A DNA stretch of 37,629 nt from Nocardia shimofusensis NBRC 100134 (lineage in GTDB: Bacteria > Actinomycetota > Actinomycetes > Mycobacteriales > Mycobacteriaceae). Location: positions 1 to 37,629 of the forward strand of contig NZ_BDBT01000039.1 in assembly GCF_001613125.1 (NCBI RefSeq), in the 5' to 3' direction. The first letter of the stretch is position 1. Every line of letters starts with the position of its first letter. Under the pieces are notes generated by a model. It was not told the origin of the DNA. It did no database searches and saw only the letters and a list, made by a program, of their open reading frames with translations. The translations under genes were made by a program, and so were the position numbers. Below, one piece after another: positions 14,596 to 22,372 of the stretch.

Positions 14596-14626
14596 GGTCG
14601 CCCCTGTTCATGGTCGCCCCACTCAT
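14588..14626 (-). other. 12-codon upstream ORF and repeated SD-ATG modules before bsaP
   Basis: Between bioB and bsaP three ATGs (14626, 14611, 14595) each follow a GGGG-rich stretch: GGGGAG before 14626, and near-repeats of GGGGCGACC directly before 14611 and 14595. ATG 14626 opens MSGATMNRGDHE, which stops at 14588-14590, eight bases inside bsaP. Ribosomes ending there could reinitiate at bsaP. Whether the peptide is made is unknown. Confidence 0.5.
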
Positions 14627-14650
14627 GGCCGTCTCCCCCGTTTCGCCGGT

Positions 14651-15664
14651 TCAGAGCGTCTCGTTGAGCGCCTTGATCGGCATCTTCAGCTCGCCGAGCA
14701 GGTCCAGATCGGACTCGGCCGGACGGCCCAGCGTGGTCAGGTAGTTGCCGACGATGACGGCGTTGATGCCGCCGAGGATCCCCTGCTTGGCGCCGAGGTC
14801 GCCGAGGGTGATCTCACGACCGCCCGCGAAACGCAGGATGGTGCGCGGCAGGGCCAGGCGGAACGCGGCGACGGCCTTGAGCGCCTCGGCCGCGGGCAGC
14901 ACCTCGAGATCGCCGAACGGGGTGCCCGGGCGCGGGTTGAGGAAGTTCAGCGGCACCTCGTCGGGCTCCAATTCGGCCAGCTGGGCGGCGAATTCGGCGC
15001 GCTGCTCGAGCGTCTCGCCCATGCCGAGGATGCCGCCGCAGCACACCTCCATGCCGGCCTCGCGGACCATGCGCAGGGTGTCCCAGCGCTCCTCCCAGCT
15101 GTGCGTGGTGACCACGTTCGGGAAGTGCGACTTGGCGGTCTCGAGGTTGTGGTTGTAGCGGTGCACGCCCATGGCGGCCAGCTGGTCGACCTGCTCCTGG
15201 TTCAGCATGCCCAGCGAGCAGGCGACCTGGATGTCGACCTCGTTGCGGATGGCCTCGACGCCGGCGGCGACCTGTGCCATCAGCCGCGCGTCCGGACCAC
15301 GCACGGCGGCGACGATGCAGAACTCGGTGGCGCCGGTCTTGGCGGTTTGCTTGGCGGCCTCGACCAGGCTGGGGATGTCGAGCCAGGCGGCGCGCACCGG
15401 CGACTGGAACAGGCCCGACTGCGAGCAGAAGTGGCAGTCCTCGGGGCAGCCGCCGGTCTTGAGGCTGATGATGCCCTCGACTTCCACCTCGGGGCCGCAC
15501 CACTTCATCCTGACCTCGTGGGCCAGCGCGAGCAGCGCCTCCAGCCGGTCGTCGCCGAGGCGCAGCACCGCGAGGGTCTGCTCATGGGTCAGTCCCTCGC
15601 CACGCTCGAGCACCTGCTCACGCGCGATCTCGAGAATGTCGGTCTGAACGGGTGCCTGGGTCAC
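14651..15664 (-). CDS. bioB: Biotin synthase (radical SAM)
   Basis: Radical-SAM enzyme inserting sulfur into dethiobiotin. The CxxxCxxC cluster motif is Cys73, Cys77 and Cys80 in GGCPEDCHFCSQSG, and later segments YNHNLETAKSHFPNVVTTHSWEERWDTLRMVREAGMEVCCGGILGMGET and NFLNPRPGTPFG are standard. Length 337 residues is normal. GTG 15664 (MTQAPVQTD) is used with a GAAGGGAA ribosome site; a longer reading would add an Arg-rich shadow sequence. It is the first gene of the bioB-bsaP-DUF2567 group and is preceded by two BioQ boxes. Confidence 0.97.
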   Translation of the reverse strand: MTQAPVQTDILEIAREQVLERGEGLTHEQTLAVLRLGDDRLEALLALAHEVRMKWCGPEVEVEGIISLKTGGCPEDCHFCSQSGLFQSPVRAAWLDIPSLVEAAKQTAKTGATEFCIVAAVRGPDARLMAQVAAGVEAIRNEVDIQVACSLGMLNQEQVDQLAAMGVHRYNHNLETAKSHFPNVVTTHSWEERWDTLRMVREAGMEVCCGGILGMGETLEQRAEFAAQLAELEPDEVPLNFLNPRPGTPFGDLEVLPAAEALKAVAAFRLALPRTILRFAGGREITLGDLGAKQGILGGINAVIVGNYLTTLGRPAESDLDLLGELKMPIKALNETL

Positions 15665-15732
15665 GGCGGAATTCCCTTCGGGCGGGACTCGAGGTCGACG
15701 GAAACGACCCCTCGACCGAGGTGGTCGCACAA

Positions 15733-15776
15733 CTTGAACAGCGTTCAGGCTAAGCTTGAACAGCGTTCAGGTTAGG
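15733..15776. promoter_or_regulatory. Twin BioQ operator between bioB and bioQ
   Basis: Two perfect TGAAC-AGC-GTTCA palindromes occupy 15735-15747 and 15757-15769 within a 22-bp direct repeat. This fits the TGAAC-N3-GTTCA pattern reported for the TetR-family biotin regulator BioQ. On the bioB strand a TANNNT hexamer directly follows each box (TAGCCT 15747-15752, TAACCT 15769-15774), so bound repressor would block the -10 region. Confidence 0.9.
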
Positions 15777-15942
15777 GGTAGCGACCGGTGTGAGTCAAAG
15801 CACCTGCCGGACGGTCCATGGATCGCCGCCGAGGCGAATCCGAGCAACCGCCGGGGCGGATTGCGGCAATCGCCGGGGCGGCCCAGGGTCGCACCGGGTA
15901 GCGTCGAGGCCCCGCCGGAGTAGCCAGGAAGGTGACGAGCGA
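15777..15942 (+). other. Long leader before bioQ with a GC-rich direct repeat
   Basis: This 166-bp stretch has no separate gene. It contains CAAYCGCCGGGGCGG twice, at 15845-15859 and 15867-15881 (22 bp apart), and a TANNNT hexamer TAGCGT at 15899-15904 that could give a short bioQ leader. An in-frame GTG at 15790 would extend BioQ by 51 low-quality residues and is not favoured. Confidence 0.4.
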
Positions 15943-16554
15943 GTGCAACTGCACAGAGCGGACGTGGTCGAGGGCGCGATCGCCATCCTCGACGAATACG
16001 GTCTGGCCGATCTGACGATGCGCAGGCTGGCCGGTTCGCTGAAGGTGCAGCCCGGCGCGCTCTACTGGCACTTCCCCAACAAGCAGGCGCTGCTCGGCGC
16101 GGTCGCCGACCGGATTCTGGAGCCGATGGACGACCCGGTGGCCGCGCAGAGCTGGTCCGGCCAGATCACCGAACTGGCCCACCGCCTGCGCGACTGCCTG
16201 CTCGCCTATCGTGACGGCGCCGAACTCGTTTCGGCCACCTACGCCTCCCGTCTGACCACCAGCAAGGGCCGCGAGCGCTTCGCGGGAGCGGCCATCCGTG
16301 CCGGAATGCCGCGTCCGGAAGCCGAACTCGCCGCGTACACCCTGCTGTACTACGTCCTCGGCCAGACCGTCGACGAGCAGGCCCGCATGCAGATGGACGC
16401 GGTGGGCGCGCTGCCCGAGACCACCCCGGCAGACTCCGGCTCCCCCGATGCCGCGCCGTTCGCCGAAACCACCGACGCGACGGCCCGTTTCGACTTCGGA
16501 CTGCAGTTGTTCGTCGCGGGCGTGCGGCAACTGCTCGGCAGCCGGGTGCGCTGA
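15943..16554 (+). CDS. bioQ: TetR-family repressor BioQ
   Basis: A 203-residue TetR repressor. The N-terminal HTH is ADVVEGAIAILDEYGLADLTMRRLAGSLKVQPGALYWHFPNKQALLGAVADRI, closely like known BioQ proteins, and the rest is a TetR_C-type helical domain. In Corynebacterium and Mycobacterium BioQ represses biotin genes and itself. GTG 15943 starts the protein immediately before the HTH with AGGAAGG about 10 bases upstream. It is divergent from bioB across two BioQ boxes, which makes both the identity and autoregulation likely. Confidence 0.88.
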   Translation: MQLHRADVVEGAIAILDEYGLADLTMRRLAGSLKVQPGALYWHFPNKQALLGAVADRILEPMDDPVAAQSWSGQITELAHRLRDCLLAYRDGAELVSATYASRLTTSKGRERFAGAAIRAGMPRPEAELAAYTLLYYVLGQTVDEQARMQMDAVGALPETTPADSGSPDAAPFAETTDATARFDFGLQLFVAGVRQLLGSRVR

Positions 16555-16632
16555 CCCGATCCCGGCCGGCGCGCTCGACCCGGCAACCGAGAACGAGCAG
16601 CCCGGTCGGCGAAGACAGGACGGTCACCGACG

Positions 16633-16675
16633 GGAGCCCGGTCGGGAGGCACGATGCCCACGCCGACCGGACTCC
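16633..16675. terminator. Bidirectional hairpin terminator
   Basis: GGAG-C-CCGGTCGG (16633-16645) pairs with CCGACCGG-A-CTCC (16663-16675), 12 of 13 positions, around a loop that can itself pair GGC/GCC. It lies between the converging bioQ and secreted-protein genes. The rightward side continues as TGTTGTCGTGT. Confidence 0.6.
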
Positions 16676-16690
16676 TGTTGTCGTGTCTAC

Positions 16691-17392
16691 TTACTTGGCC
16701 GGAGGCTGCGGCGCGGGAGAGTTGATGGTGGTGAAGTACTGGATGGCCGCGCCGATCGCGACCGGTGCGGTGACCAGCAGCTGACCCGCGAGCGTGCCGA
16801 GGGCGCCGACCGCGAGCACGCCGCCGATGCAGCCGATGGCCGCGGCGGGCACGAACGGCCCGAACAGACCCACGATGGTCGCCGACGCGACGGTCGCGCC
16901 CGCGATGCCGCCGAGCACGCAACCGACGGCCGCGCCACCGAGGCCGCCGACCACGGTGCCGATGGCAGCACCCATGGAGATGGTGCTGGTCAGCCTGCTC
17001 CAGGCCGCCACCTCACGGTCGTACTCGTTCTTCCAGGGAGCCTTGTCCTCGAAGGGCAGCGCGACCGGCTTGAACACCGCGTGCTCGCGATCGAACTGCG
17101 GGGTCAGCGTCACCGTGCGGTCGGCGATCTCGGCCGCGATCGGGAACTCGAAATCGTCGATACGGAAGCTCAGCGGCATGCCGGCGAGCACACTGCCGTC
17201 GACGGCCTTGATCTTCAGCGCCGAATCCTCGACGACCAGCGCACCCTCGTCGATGCTGATGATGCTCTGGGTATCGGTGGCGTGGGCGGTGAAATCGACG
17301 ATTCCATCCCCACTCGGAGCCGCGCCGGCGGTGCCGGACGCGATTCCGCATGCGGCGACCAGGCCCGCGGCCACCGCAACAATCTTCCTCAT
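16691..17392 (-). CDS. Secreted glycine-rich hypothetical protein
   Basis: A 233-residue protein with a Sec signal peptide (MRKIVAVAAGLVAACGIASGTAGAAP, cleavage likely after the AGA region at about residue 25). A charged soluble domain of about 115 residues contains VDFTAHATDTQSIISIDEGAL and FRIDDFEFPIAAEIADRTVTLTPQFD. The C-terminal half is hydrophobic and Gly/Ala-rich with glycine-zipper spacing (GAAIGTVVGGLGGAAVGCVLGGIAGATVASATIVGLFGPFVPAAAIGCIGGVLAVGALG). Similar proteins occur in Nocardia and Rhodococcus as hypotheticals; I know no function. The glycine zipper suggests membrane association or oligomerisation outside the cell. ATG 17392 has GAGAGGA about 10 bases upstream. Confidence 0.85.
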   Translation of the reverse strand: MRKIVAVAAGLVAACGIASGTAGAAPSGDGIVDFTAHATDTQSIISIDEGALVVEDSALKIKAVDGSVLAGMPLSFRIDDFEFPIAAEIADRTVTLTPQFDREHAVFKPVALPFEDKAPWKNEYDREVAAWSRLTSTISMGAAIGTVVGGLGGAAVGCVLGGIAGATVASATIVGLFGPFVPAAAIGCIGGVLAVGALGTLAGQLLVTAPVAIGAAIQYFTTINSPAPQPPAK

Positions 17393-17469
17393 CCTGATGT
17401 GTCCTCTCGATTTTCGTGACGACGGCGCTGTGCGCCGTATGCCGGCGGCCGGAGCGGCCACCGGACAGT

Positions 17470-18402
17470 TCAGAGGTCGAGCACGAGCAGATCCCGCTCG
17501 GCTCGGGAGACGCAGAGCATCATGGTTGTGCCCGCGGCCCGCTCCTGGTCGTCGAGCACCGAGTCGCGGTGCTCGACGGCGCCGGCGAGTACCCCGGTCT
17601 CGCAACTGCCGCAGGTGCCCTCGCGGCAGGAGGTGATCACCTCGATGCCCGCGGCCGCGAGCACGTCGACGATGGACTGCCCCGGCGCGACGCGGAAGGT
17701 GCGCCCGTCCCCGGCCAGCCGGACCTCGAAGGCCCGTTCCACGGTCGGCTCGGCCGGTCGGGGCGCGAAGCGCTCGACGTGCACGGCGATGCCGCGGCGG
17801 GCGCCTTCGGCCTGGGTCGCGGCGAGCAACGGTTCCGGGCCGCAGCAGTAGACGACAGCGCCGGGGTGACGGTCGAACAGCTCCGCGATCGGCAACAGCC
17901 CGGTCTCGTCCTGCGGCAGCAGCGTGACGCGCGGGCGCAGGCCGGCGAGAGTGTCCGCGAAGGCCATGTGCGCTCGGCTGCGGCCGCCGTAGTACAGCGA
18001 CCAGCGGGCGCCGGAGGCCTCGGCGGCATGGGTCATCGGCAGCATCGGGGTGATGCCGATGCCGCCGGCCAGGAACAGGTACTCCGGCGCGTCGACGAGC
18101 TCGAAGTTGTTGCGCGGCGCGGAGACGCGCAGCAGGGAACCCGGCGTCGCGGTGCGCCGCAGATGATCGGAGCCGCCGCGGCCCTCGGGCTCGTGCAAGA
18201 CCGCGATCCGCCAGCGGGTCCGGTCGCCCGGGTCGCCGCACAGCGAGTACTGGCGCACTCCGGCGGCGCCCACGGCGACGTCGATGTGGGCGCCCGGGGT
18301 CCAGGTCGGCAGCGGCGCACCCGAGGCGTCGGCGAGTTCGAGGGAGAACACGCCATCGGCCTCGTCACGACGTGCGGCCACCCGTGCCGTGATGTCGTTC
18401 AT
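17470..18402 (-). CDS. PDR/VanB-family oxidoreductase (flavin plus 2Fe-2S ferredoxin reductase)
   Basis: A 310-residue electron-transfer protein of the phthalate dioxygenase reductase type. It has an N-terminal flavin-binding barrel (WTPGAHIDV, VRQYSLCGDP), a central NAD(P)-binding domain (FLAGGIGITPMLPM, VYCCGPEPLL) and a C-terminal plant-type ferredoxin with Cys259, Cys264, Cys267 and Cys297 (SCREGTCGSC...MMLC). It passes electrons from NAD(P)H to an oxygenase. No oxygenase gene is adjacent; the nearest neighbour, divergent by 144 bp, is an acyl-CoA dehydrogenase, so its partner is unknown. Confidence 0.93.
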   Translation of the reverse strand: MNDITARVAARRDEADGVFSLELADASGAPLPTWTPGAHIDVAVGAAGVRQYSLCGDPGDRTRWRIAVLHEPEGRGGSDHLRRTATPGSLLRVSAPRNNFELVDAPEYLFLAGGIGITPMLPMTHAAEASGARWSLYYGGRSRAHMAFADTLAGLRPRVTLLPQDETGLLPIAELFDRHPGAVVYCCGPEPLLAATQAEGARRGIAVHVERFAPRPAEPTVERAFEVRLAGDGRTFRVAPGQSIVDVLAAAGIEVITSCREGTCGSCETGVLAGAVEHRDSVLDDQERAAGTTMMLCVSRAERDLLVLDL

Positions 18403-18477
18403 CTGGTCTCCTCACCAGCCGGTGTCTCGCGACCACCGTCACCGGAAACCAGCGCACCCGCAGCACGCGAACAGGCA

Positions 18478-18496
18478 GTCGATTCGCGCAATCGAC
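18478..18496. promoter_or_regulatory. Palindrome in the divergent gap, possible operator
   Basis: GTCGATTCGCGCAATCGAC is a perfect inverted repeat with 7-bp arms and a 5-bp centre. It stands midway in the 144-bp gap between the reductase (leftward) and acyl-CoA dehydrogenase (rightward) genes. TTGACT follows at 18498-18503. No regulator gene is adjacent. Confidence 0.45.
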
Positions 18497-18546
18497 GTTG
18501 ACTATCGCCCCGGCGCGCGCGGGGCCCGCCCGCCGACACTGACGCC

Positions 18547-19716
18547 ATGACTACAGTCGCGCAGTTGGTGGAGCGGACCACACAGTTCATCCATGAGCAG
18601 GTCGTTCCGGTGGAACGCGAAGTCGTCGTCGACGGACGGGTCATGGACGACGCGCTCCGGCTCGAGTTGCAGAAGAGGGCCAAGGAGGCCGGCGTCTTCG
18701 GCCCGCTGTCGGAAACGCGATACGGCGGGCTGGGCCTGGACACCCGCGCGCAGGCGCAGGTGCTCGAGGCGGCGGGCGCGAGCCTGCTCGGCCCGATCGC
18801 GCTCAACGCGTGGGCACCCGACGACGGCAACATCCACCTGCTCGCGCACGTGGCGAACGACGAGCAGAAGCAGCGTTACCTCGCGCCACTCGCGGCGGGC
18901 GAGGTCCGCTCGGCCATCGCGATGACCGAACCGGCGCCGGGCGCGGGATCGGACCCGTCGATGCTGCAGACCTACGCGCAGGAGACCGACGGGGGCTGGA
19001 TCATCAACGGCGCCAAGCACTTCTGCACCGGAGCGCAGGGCGCCGCGTTCGTCATCTGCGTCGCGAACACCGACGACGGCCCGACCATGTTCCTGGTGGA
19101 TGCCGACAACCCCGGTCTGCGGGTGGGCCGCCGGATGCCGACGATGGATTACACCAGTGCCCCCGGCGGGCACTGCGAGGTGACCTTCGCCGACTGTGTG
19201 GTGCCCGATGCGGCGGTGCTCGGCGCGGTCGGTCAGGGTCTGCCGCTGGCGCAGGTGCGGTTGGCGCCCTCGCGACTGGTGTTCTGCATGAACTGGCTCG
19301 GCCTGGCGGTGCGGGCGCAGCAGCTCACCCTCGACCACATCGCGACCCGCACCTCCTTCGGCGCGCCGATCGCCGAGCACGGGATGGCGCAGGGGCTGAT
19401 CGCCGACAGCGAGATGGACATCGCCGCCGCCCGCGGCCTGATCCGCACGGCCGCCGAGACCATCGACGCGCAGGGCCCGACCGCGTCGCAGTCGCGGCAC
19501 GAGGCGTCCATCGCCAAGACCTTCGTCTCCGAGGCGGTGTGGCGGGTGCTCGACCGCGCGGTGCAGTTGCACGGCGGTCTGGGTGTGTGCGAGGACCACC
19601 TGGTGGCCCGGTTCCTGGTGGAGGCCAGGGCTTTCCGCATCTACGAAGGTCCCTCGGAAGTGCTGCGTTCTTCCATCGCCCGGCGCGCGCTGCGCGCACG
19701 ACTCCCCCGCGCCTGA
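18547..19716 (+). CDS. Acyl-CoA dehydrogenase family protein
   Basis: A 389-residue FAD enzyme for alpha,beta-dehydrogenation of an acyl-CoA. Signature segments are MTEPAPGAGSDPSMLQT (FAD-binding loop), GGWIINGAKHFCTGAQGAAF, LDRAVQLHGGLGVCEDHLVARFLVEARAFRIYEGPSEVLR. Glu367 in IYEGPSE corresponds to the catalytic base position of medium-chain enzymes. The substrate is not predictable. ATG 18547 has no good ribosome site. It opens a run of eight same-strand genes ending with the ABC permeases, with 61 bp to the next gene. Confidence 0.93.
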   Translation: MTTVAQLVERTTQFIHEQVVPVEREVVVDGRVMDDALRLELQKRAKEAGVFGPLSETRYGGLGLDTRAQAQVLEAAGASLLGPIALNAWAPDDGNIHLLAHVANDEQKQRYLAPLAAGEVRSAIAMTEPAPGAGSDPSMLQTYAQETDGGWIINGAKHFCTGAQGAAFVICVANTDDGPTMFLVDADNPGLRVGRRMPTMDYTSAPGGHCEVTFADCVVPDAAVLGAVGQGLPLAQVRLAPSRLVFCMNWLGLAVRAQQLTLDHIATRTSFGAPIAEHGMAQGLIADSEMDIAAARGLIRTAAETIDAQGPTASQSRHEASIAKTFVSEAVWRVLDRAVQLHGGLGVCEDHLVARFLVEARAFRIYEGPSEVLRSSIARRALRARLPRA

Positions 19717-19777
19717 CCCCCGCGCCGCGTCGGCGCCACCGCGCGCCCCGTGGGCGCCCTCACCGAAAGGCACTGAG

Positions 19778-20302
19778 ATGACCACTGGTGAACTCACCGG
19801 ATTCGCGGCGGGCTACCCCGCGCTCGACCCCGCCGCCGTCGATTACGACTACCTGCGCACCGCCTCGCACGCGCTGATCCCGTTCGGCAACCATGTCGGC
19901 ACGGTCATCACCGAACTCGGCCCCGAGCGGGCGGTCGTCGAGATCCCCGCGGGCGGGCCGGTCACCAACCACATGGGCACCGTGCACGCGGGCGCCTTGT
20001 TCACCGCCGCCGACATCGCCGGCGCGGCCGCTTTCGTCGGCGCCGCCGCCACCGGCCTGCGAAAGGTGAAGCGGCTGGTGCTGCGCGGCGCGACCTCGGC
20101 CTACAAGCGCCCGGCGACCGGACGCATCCGCGCCGTCGGCGCCGTCGACCCCGCGGACGCCGCGGGTGTCCTGGCCTCGACCGGTGGCGAGCGTTTCGAG
20201 ATCGCGGTGCCGGTCGCGCTGCTCGACGACGCCGACGTGCTGGTCGCCGAATTCACCTTCGACTACGTCTGCGACACGAACCCCCAGGCGGGTGAGCGAT
20301 GA
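19778..20302 (+). CDS. Hot-dog fold thioesterase-like protein (PaaI/DUF4442 type)
   Basis: A 174-residue single hot-dog domain. The thioesterase pattern is GPVTNHMGTVHAGALFTAADIAGAAAFVGA, with the helix-leading HxGxxFTxxD region, followed by the beta-strands VKRLVLRGATSAYKRPATGRIRAVGAVD. Members hydrolyse acyl-CoA thioesters or act as acyl carriers' proofreaders. ATG 19778 has GAAAGG about 9 bases upstream. Its stop overlaps the next gene's start as ATGA, so it is translationally coupled to the alpha/beta hydrolase. Confidence 0.82.
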   Translation: MTTGELTGFAAGYPALDPAAVDYDYLRTASHALIPFGNHVGTVITELGPERAVVEIPAGGPVTNHMGTVHAGALFTAADIAGAAAFVGAAATGLRKVKRLVLRGATSAYKRPATGRIRAVGAVDPADAAGVLASTGGERFEIAVPVALLDDADVLVAEFTFDYVCDTNPQAGER

Positions 20303-21189
20303 CCAGCGCCCCCTCGAGCAAGCGTCCTTCGCTCACCGACCTGGAAGCAATCCGGGTCGAGACCGGCGACGGCGTGGCGTTCACCCTGCGCGTGCTGCCC
20401 GCGGCCCGGCCCGAGGCGCCGGTGGTGCTGATTTTGCCCGCCATGGCGATGAAGGCCAAGCACTACCTGGCGCTGGCCGCGAGCCTGCACGAGCAGGGGC
20501 TCTCGGTCGCGACGACGGACCTGCGCGCGCAGGGCGAAGCGGTGCCGCCGCTGGGCGAGCACACCGATTTCGGCTACCGGGAGATGATCGAGACCGACCT
20601 GCCCGCCCTGGTGCGCGCGGTGCGAGAGCGCTTCCCGCAAGCCCCGATCCACCTGTTCGGGCACAGCCTCGGCGGCCAGCTGGCGCTGCTGTTCGCCGCC
20701 GCCGAGACCGAGCAGGTGGCGGGTGTGGCGATCATCGGCACCGGCACGGTGTTCTGGTGGGCCTTCGGGCCGCGCCGCTGGTTCGAGGCGCTGAGCCAGA
20801 TCCAATGGATCGGCCTGGTGGCGCGGGTGAAGGGGCTCTGGCCCGGCGGCGTGCTCATCCCGGCGCCGATGGCGGGCGGGGTGATGCGCGACTGGTCGTG
20901 GCATTCGCTGACCAGCTATTACCGCCCCAAGGGCAGCAAGCGGCGGTACAACTCCCTGCTGCGCGCGATGTCGCTTCCGGTGCTGGTGATCTCGCTGGAC
21001 GAGGACGTACTCGGGCCGAAATCCAATGTGGACTTCCTGGTCTCGCGGATGCCCAGCGCCCGGCTCACCCGCTGGCACATCGACGCCGCTTCCGGTGTCG
21101 CGCACCGCGACCACTTCACCTGGGTGAAGGACTCCCCCGTGATCGCCGCCCGCGTCGCGGCGTGGGCGCGCGGCGAGCGGCCGGAGTAG
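20299..21189 (+). CDS. Alpha/beta hydrolase, serine hydrolase/lysophospholipase-like
   Basis: A 296-residue alpha/beta hydrolase. The nucleophile is Ser123 in LFGHSLGGQLALLFA; the acid is probably Asp in ISLDEDVLGPKSN, and the His is in AHRDHFTWVKD. VVLILPAMAMKAKHYLALAASLHEQGLSVATTDLRAQGEA resembles the Hydrolase_4 (monoacylglycerol lipase/lysophospholipase) group. No signal peptide, so it acts in the cytoplasm. It overlaps the thioesterase gene by 4 bp and lies 6 bp before the ABC ATPase gene, which links its substrate to what the transporter imports. Confidence 0.88.
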   Translation: MTSAPSSKRPSLTDLEAIRVETGDGVAFTLRVLPAARPEAPVVLILPAMAMKAKHYLALAASLHEQGLSVATTDLRAQGEAVPPLGEHTDFGYREMIETDLPALVRAVRERFPQAPIHLFGHSLGGQLALLFAAAETEQVAGVAIIGTGTVFWWAFGPRRWFEALSQIQWIGLVARVKGLWPGGVLIPAPMAGGVMRDWSWHSLTSYYRPKGSKRRYNSLLRAMSLPVLVISLDEDVLGPKSNVDFLVSRMPSARLTRWHIDAASGVAHRDHFTWVKDSPVIAARVAAWARGERPE

Positions 21190-21195
21190 GGCGAG

Positions 21196-22329
21196 ATGGC
21201 ACGATTGCGAATCGAAGCGGTGTCCAAGCGGTTCGGCGCCGCGGCCGCGGTGCGCGAGGTCGATCTCGACATCGCCGACGGCGAGTTCATGGTGCTGCTC
21301 GGGCCCAGCGGCTGCGGCAAGTCGACGCTGCTGCGCATGGTCGCGGGCCTGGAAGACCCGAGCGACGGCCGGATCCTGCTGGACGGCAAGGACATCACCC
21401 ATGTGGCGCCGCAACAGCGCGACCTGGCCATGGTGTTCCAGAGTTACGCGCTGTACCCGCATCTGACGGTCGCGAAGAACATCGGCTTCCCGCTGCGGGC
21501 CCGGCGGACCCCGCGCGCCCGGATCGCCGACCGGGTCGCCGAGGTCGCGGGCGTGCTCGGACTCACCGAGCTGCTCGGCCGCAAACCCGCCAATCTCTCG
21601 GGTGGCCAACGCCAGCGAGTGGCCCTGGCCCGCGCCATGGTGCGCGACCCCGGCGCGTTCCTGATGGACGAGCCGCTATCCAACCTGGACGCCAAGCTGC
21701 GCAGCGCCACCCGGGCGGAACTGATCTCGCTGCACCGCACACTGGGCGCGACGTTCCTCTACGTCACCCACGATCAGGTGGAGGCCATGACCATGGCCGA
21801 CCGGATCGCGCTGCTCAACGAGGGCCGGGTCGAGCAGGTCGGCACGCCCGCCGAGCTGTACGACCGGCCCCGCTCGACGTTCGTCGCCGGGTTCCTCGGC
21901 TCGCCGCCGATGAACCTGTTCCCCGCGACCGTGGACGTGCGCGGGGAGCGGTTGCACCTGAGCGCCGAGGGCGTCGACATCGTGCTGCCGCATCCGGCGG
22001 CGGATTTCCTCGGCCCGCTCGAGGTGACCGCGGGCATCCGCCCCGAGCGGTTGCGGCCCACGACGACCGATCCCGTGATCCGCGGACAGGTGCGCATGGT
22101 GGAGAACCTCGGCAGCGAGGAACTGGTGCATCTGGACACCGGCGCGCACACCTTCGGCGTCCGAGTGCCACGGCCGTCCGGGGTGCGCGCGGGCGAGGCG
22201 CTGGGCCTGCACGCCGATCCCGCCGACGTCCATCTGTTCGACGCCGCCTCCGGACTCCGGCTGCGGTGGAGCGAACCGGGAACCGGCGCCCCGATCGACC
22301 GCGACGCCGAACGCGTCGCCGTCGCCTGA
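21196..22329 (+). CDS. ABC importer ATP-binding protein, UgpC/MalK type
   Basis: A 377-residue CUT1-type ATPase. Walker A is GPSGCGKST (residues 36-44), the Q-loop lies in MVFQSYALYPHLTVAKNI, the signature is LSGGQRQRVALARAMV, Walker B is FLMDEPLSNLDAKLR, and the switch His is in YVTHDQVEAMTMADRIALL. The C-terminal 130 residues form a TOBE/MalK regulatory region (AGIRPERL...). Such ATPases energise sugar or glycerol-3-phosphate/glycerophosphodiester importers. It is the first transporter gene and is followed by the binding protein and the two permeases. Confidence 0.95.
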   Translation: MARLRIEAVSKRFGAAAAVREVDLDIADGEFMVLLGPSGCGKSTLLRMVAGLEDPSDGRILLDGKDITHVAPQQRDLAMVFQSYALYPHLTVAKNIGFPLRARRTPRARIADRVAEVAGVLGLTELLGRKPANLSGGQRQRVALARAMVRDPGAFLMDEPLSNLDAKLRSATRAELISLHRTLGATFLYVTHDQVEAMTMADRIALLNEGRVEQVGTPAELYDRPRSTFVAGFLGSPPMNLFPATVDVRGERLHLSAEGVDIVLPHPAADFLGPLEVTAGIRPERLRPTTTDPVIRGQVRMVENLGSEELVHLDTGAHTFGVRVPRPSGVRAGEALGLHADPADVHLFDAASGLRLRWSEPGTGAPIDRDAERVAVA

Positions 22330-22372
22330 TCCCCGCGATCAGGTCCGCACGACCGATGATGAGGAGAACACA

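Noticed and set aside
15665..15732. Riboswitch or attenuator in the bioB leader
   Set aside because: No conserved fold was recognised; the twin BioQ boxes explain the regulation adequately.
15790..15942. N-terminal extension of BioQ from an earlier GTG
   Set aside because: The added 51 residues are Arg/Gly/Ser-rich and unlike TetR N-termini; the HTH begins right after GTG 15943.
16691..18241. Long reading that fuses reductase-region sequence to the secreted protein (516 codons)
   Set aside because: The first half is an off-frame shadow of the reductase gene. The real start is at the signal peptide, 17392.
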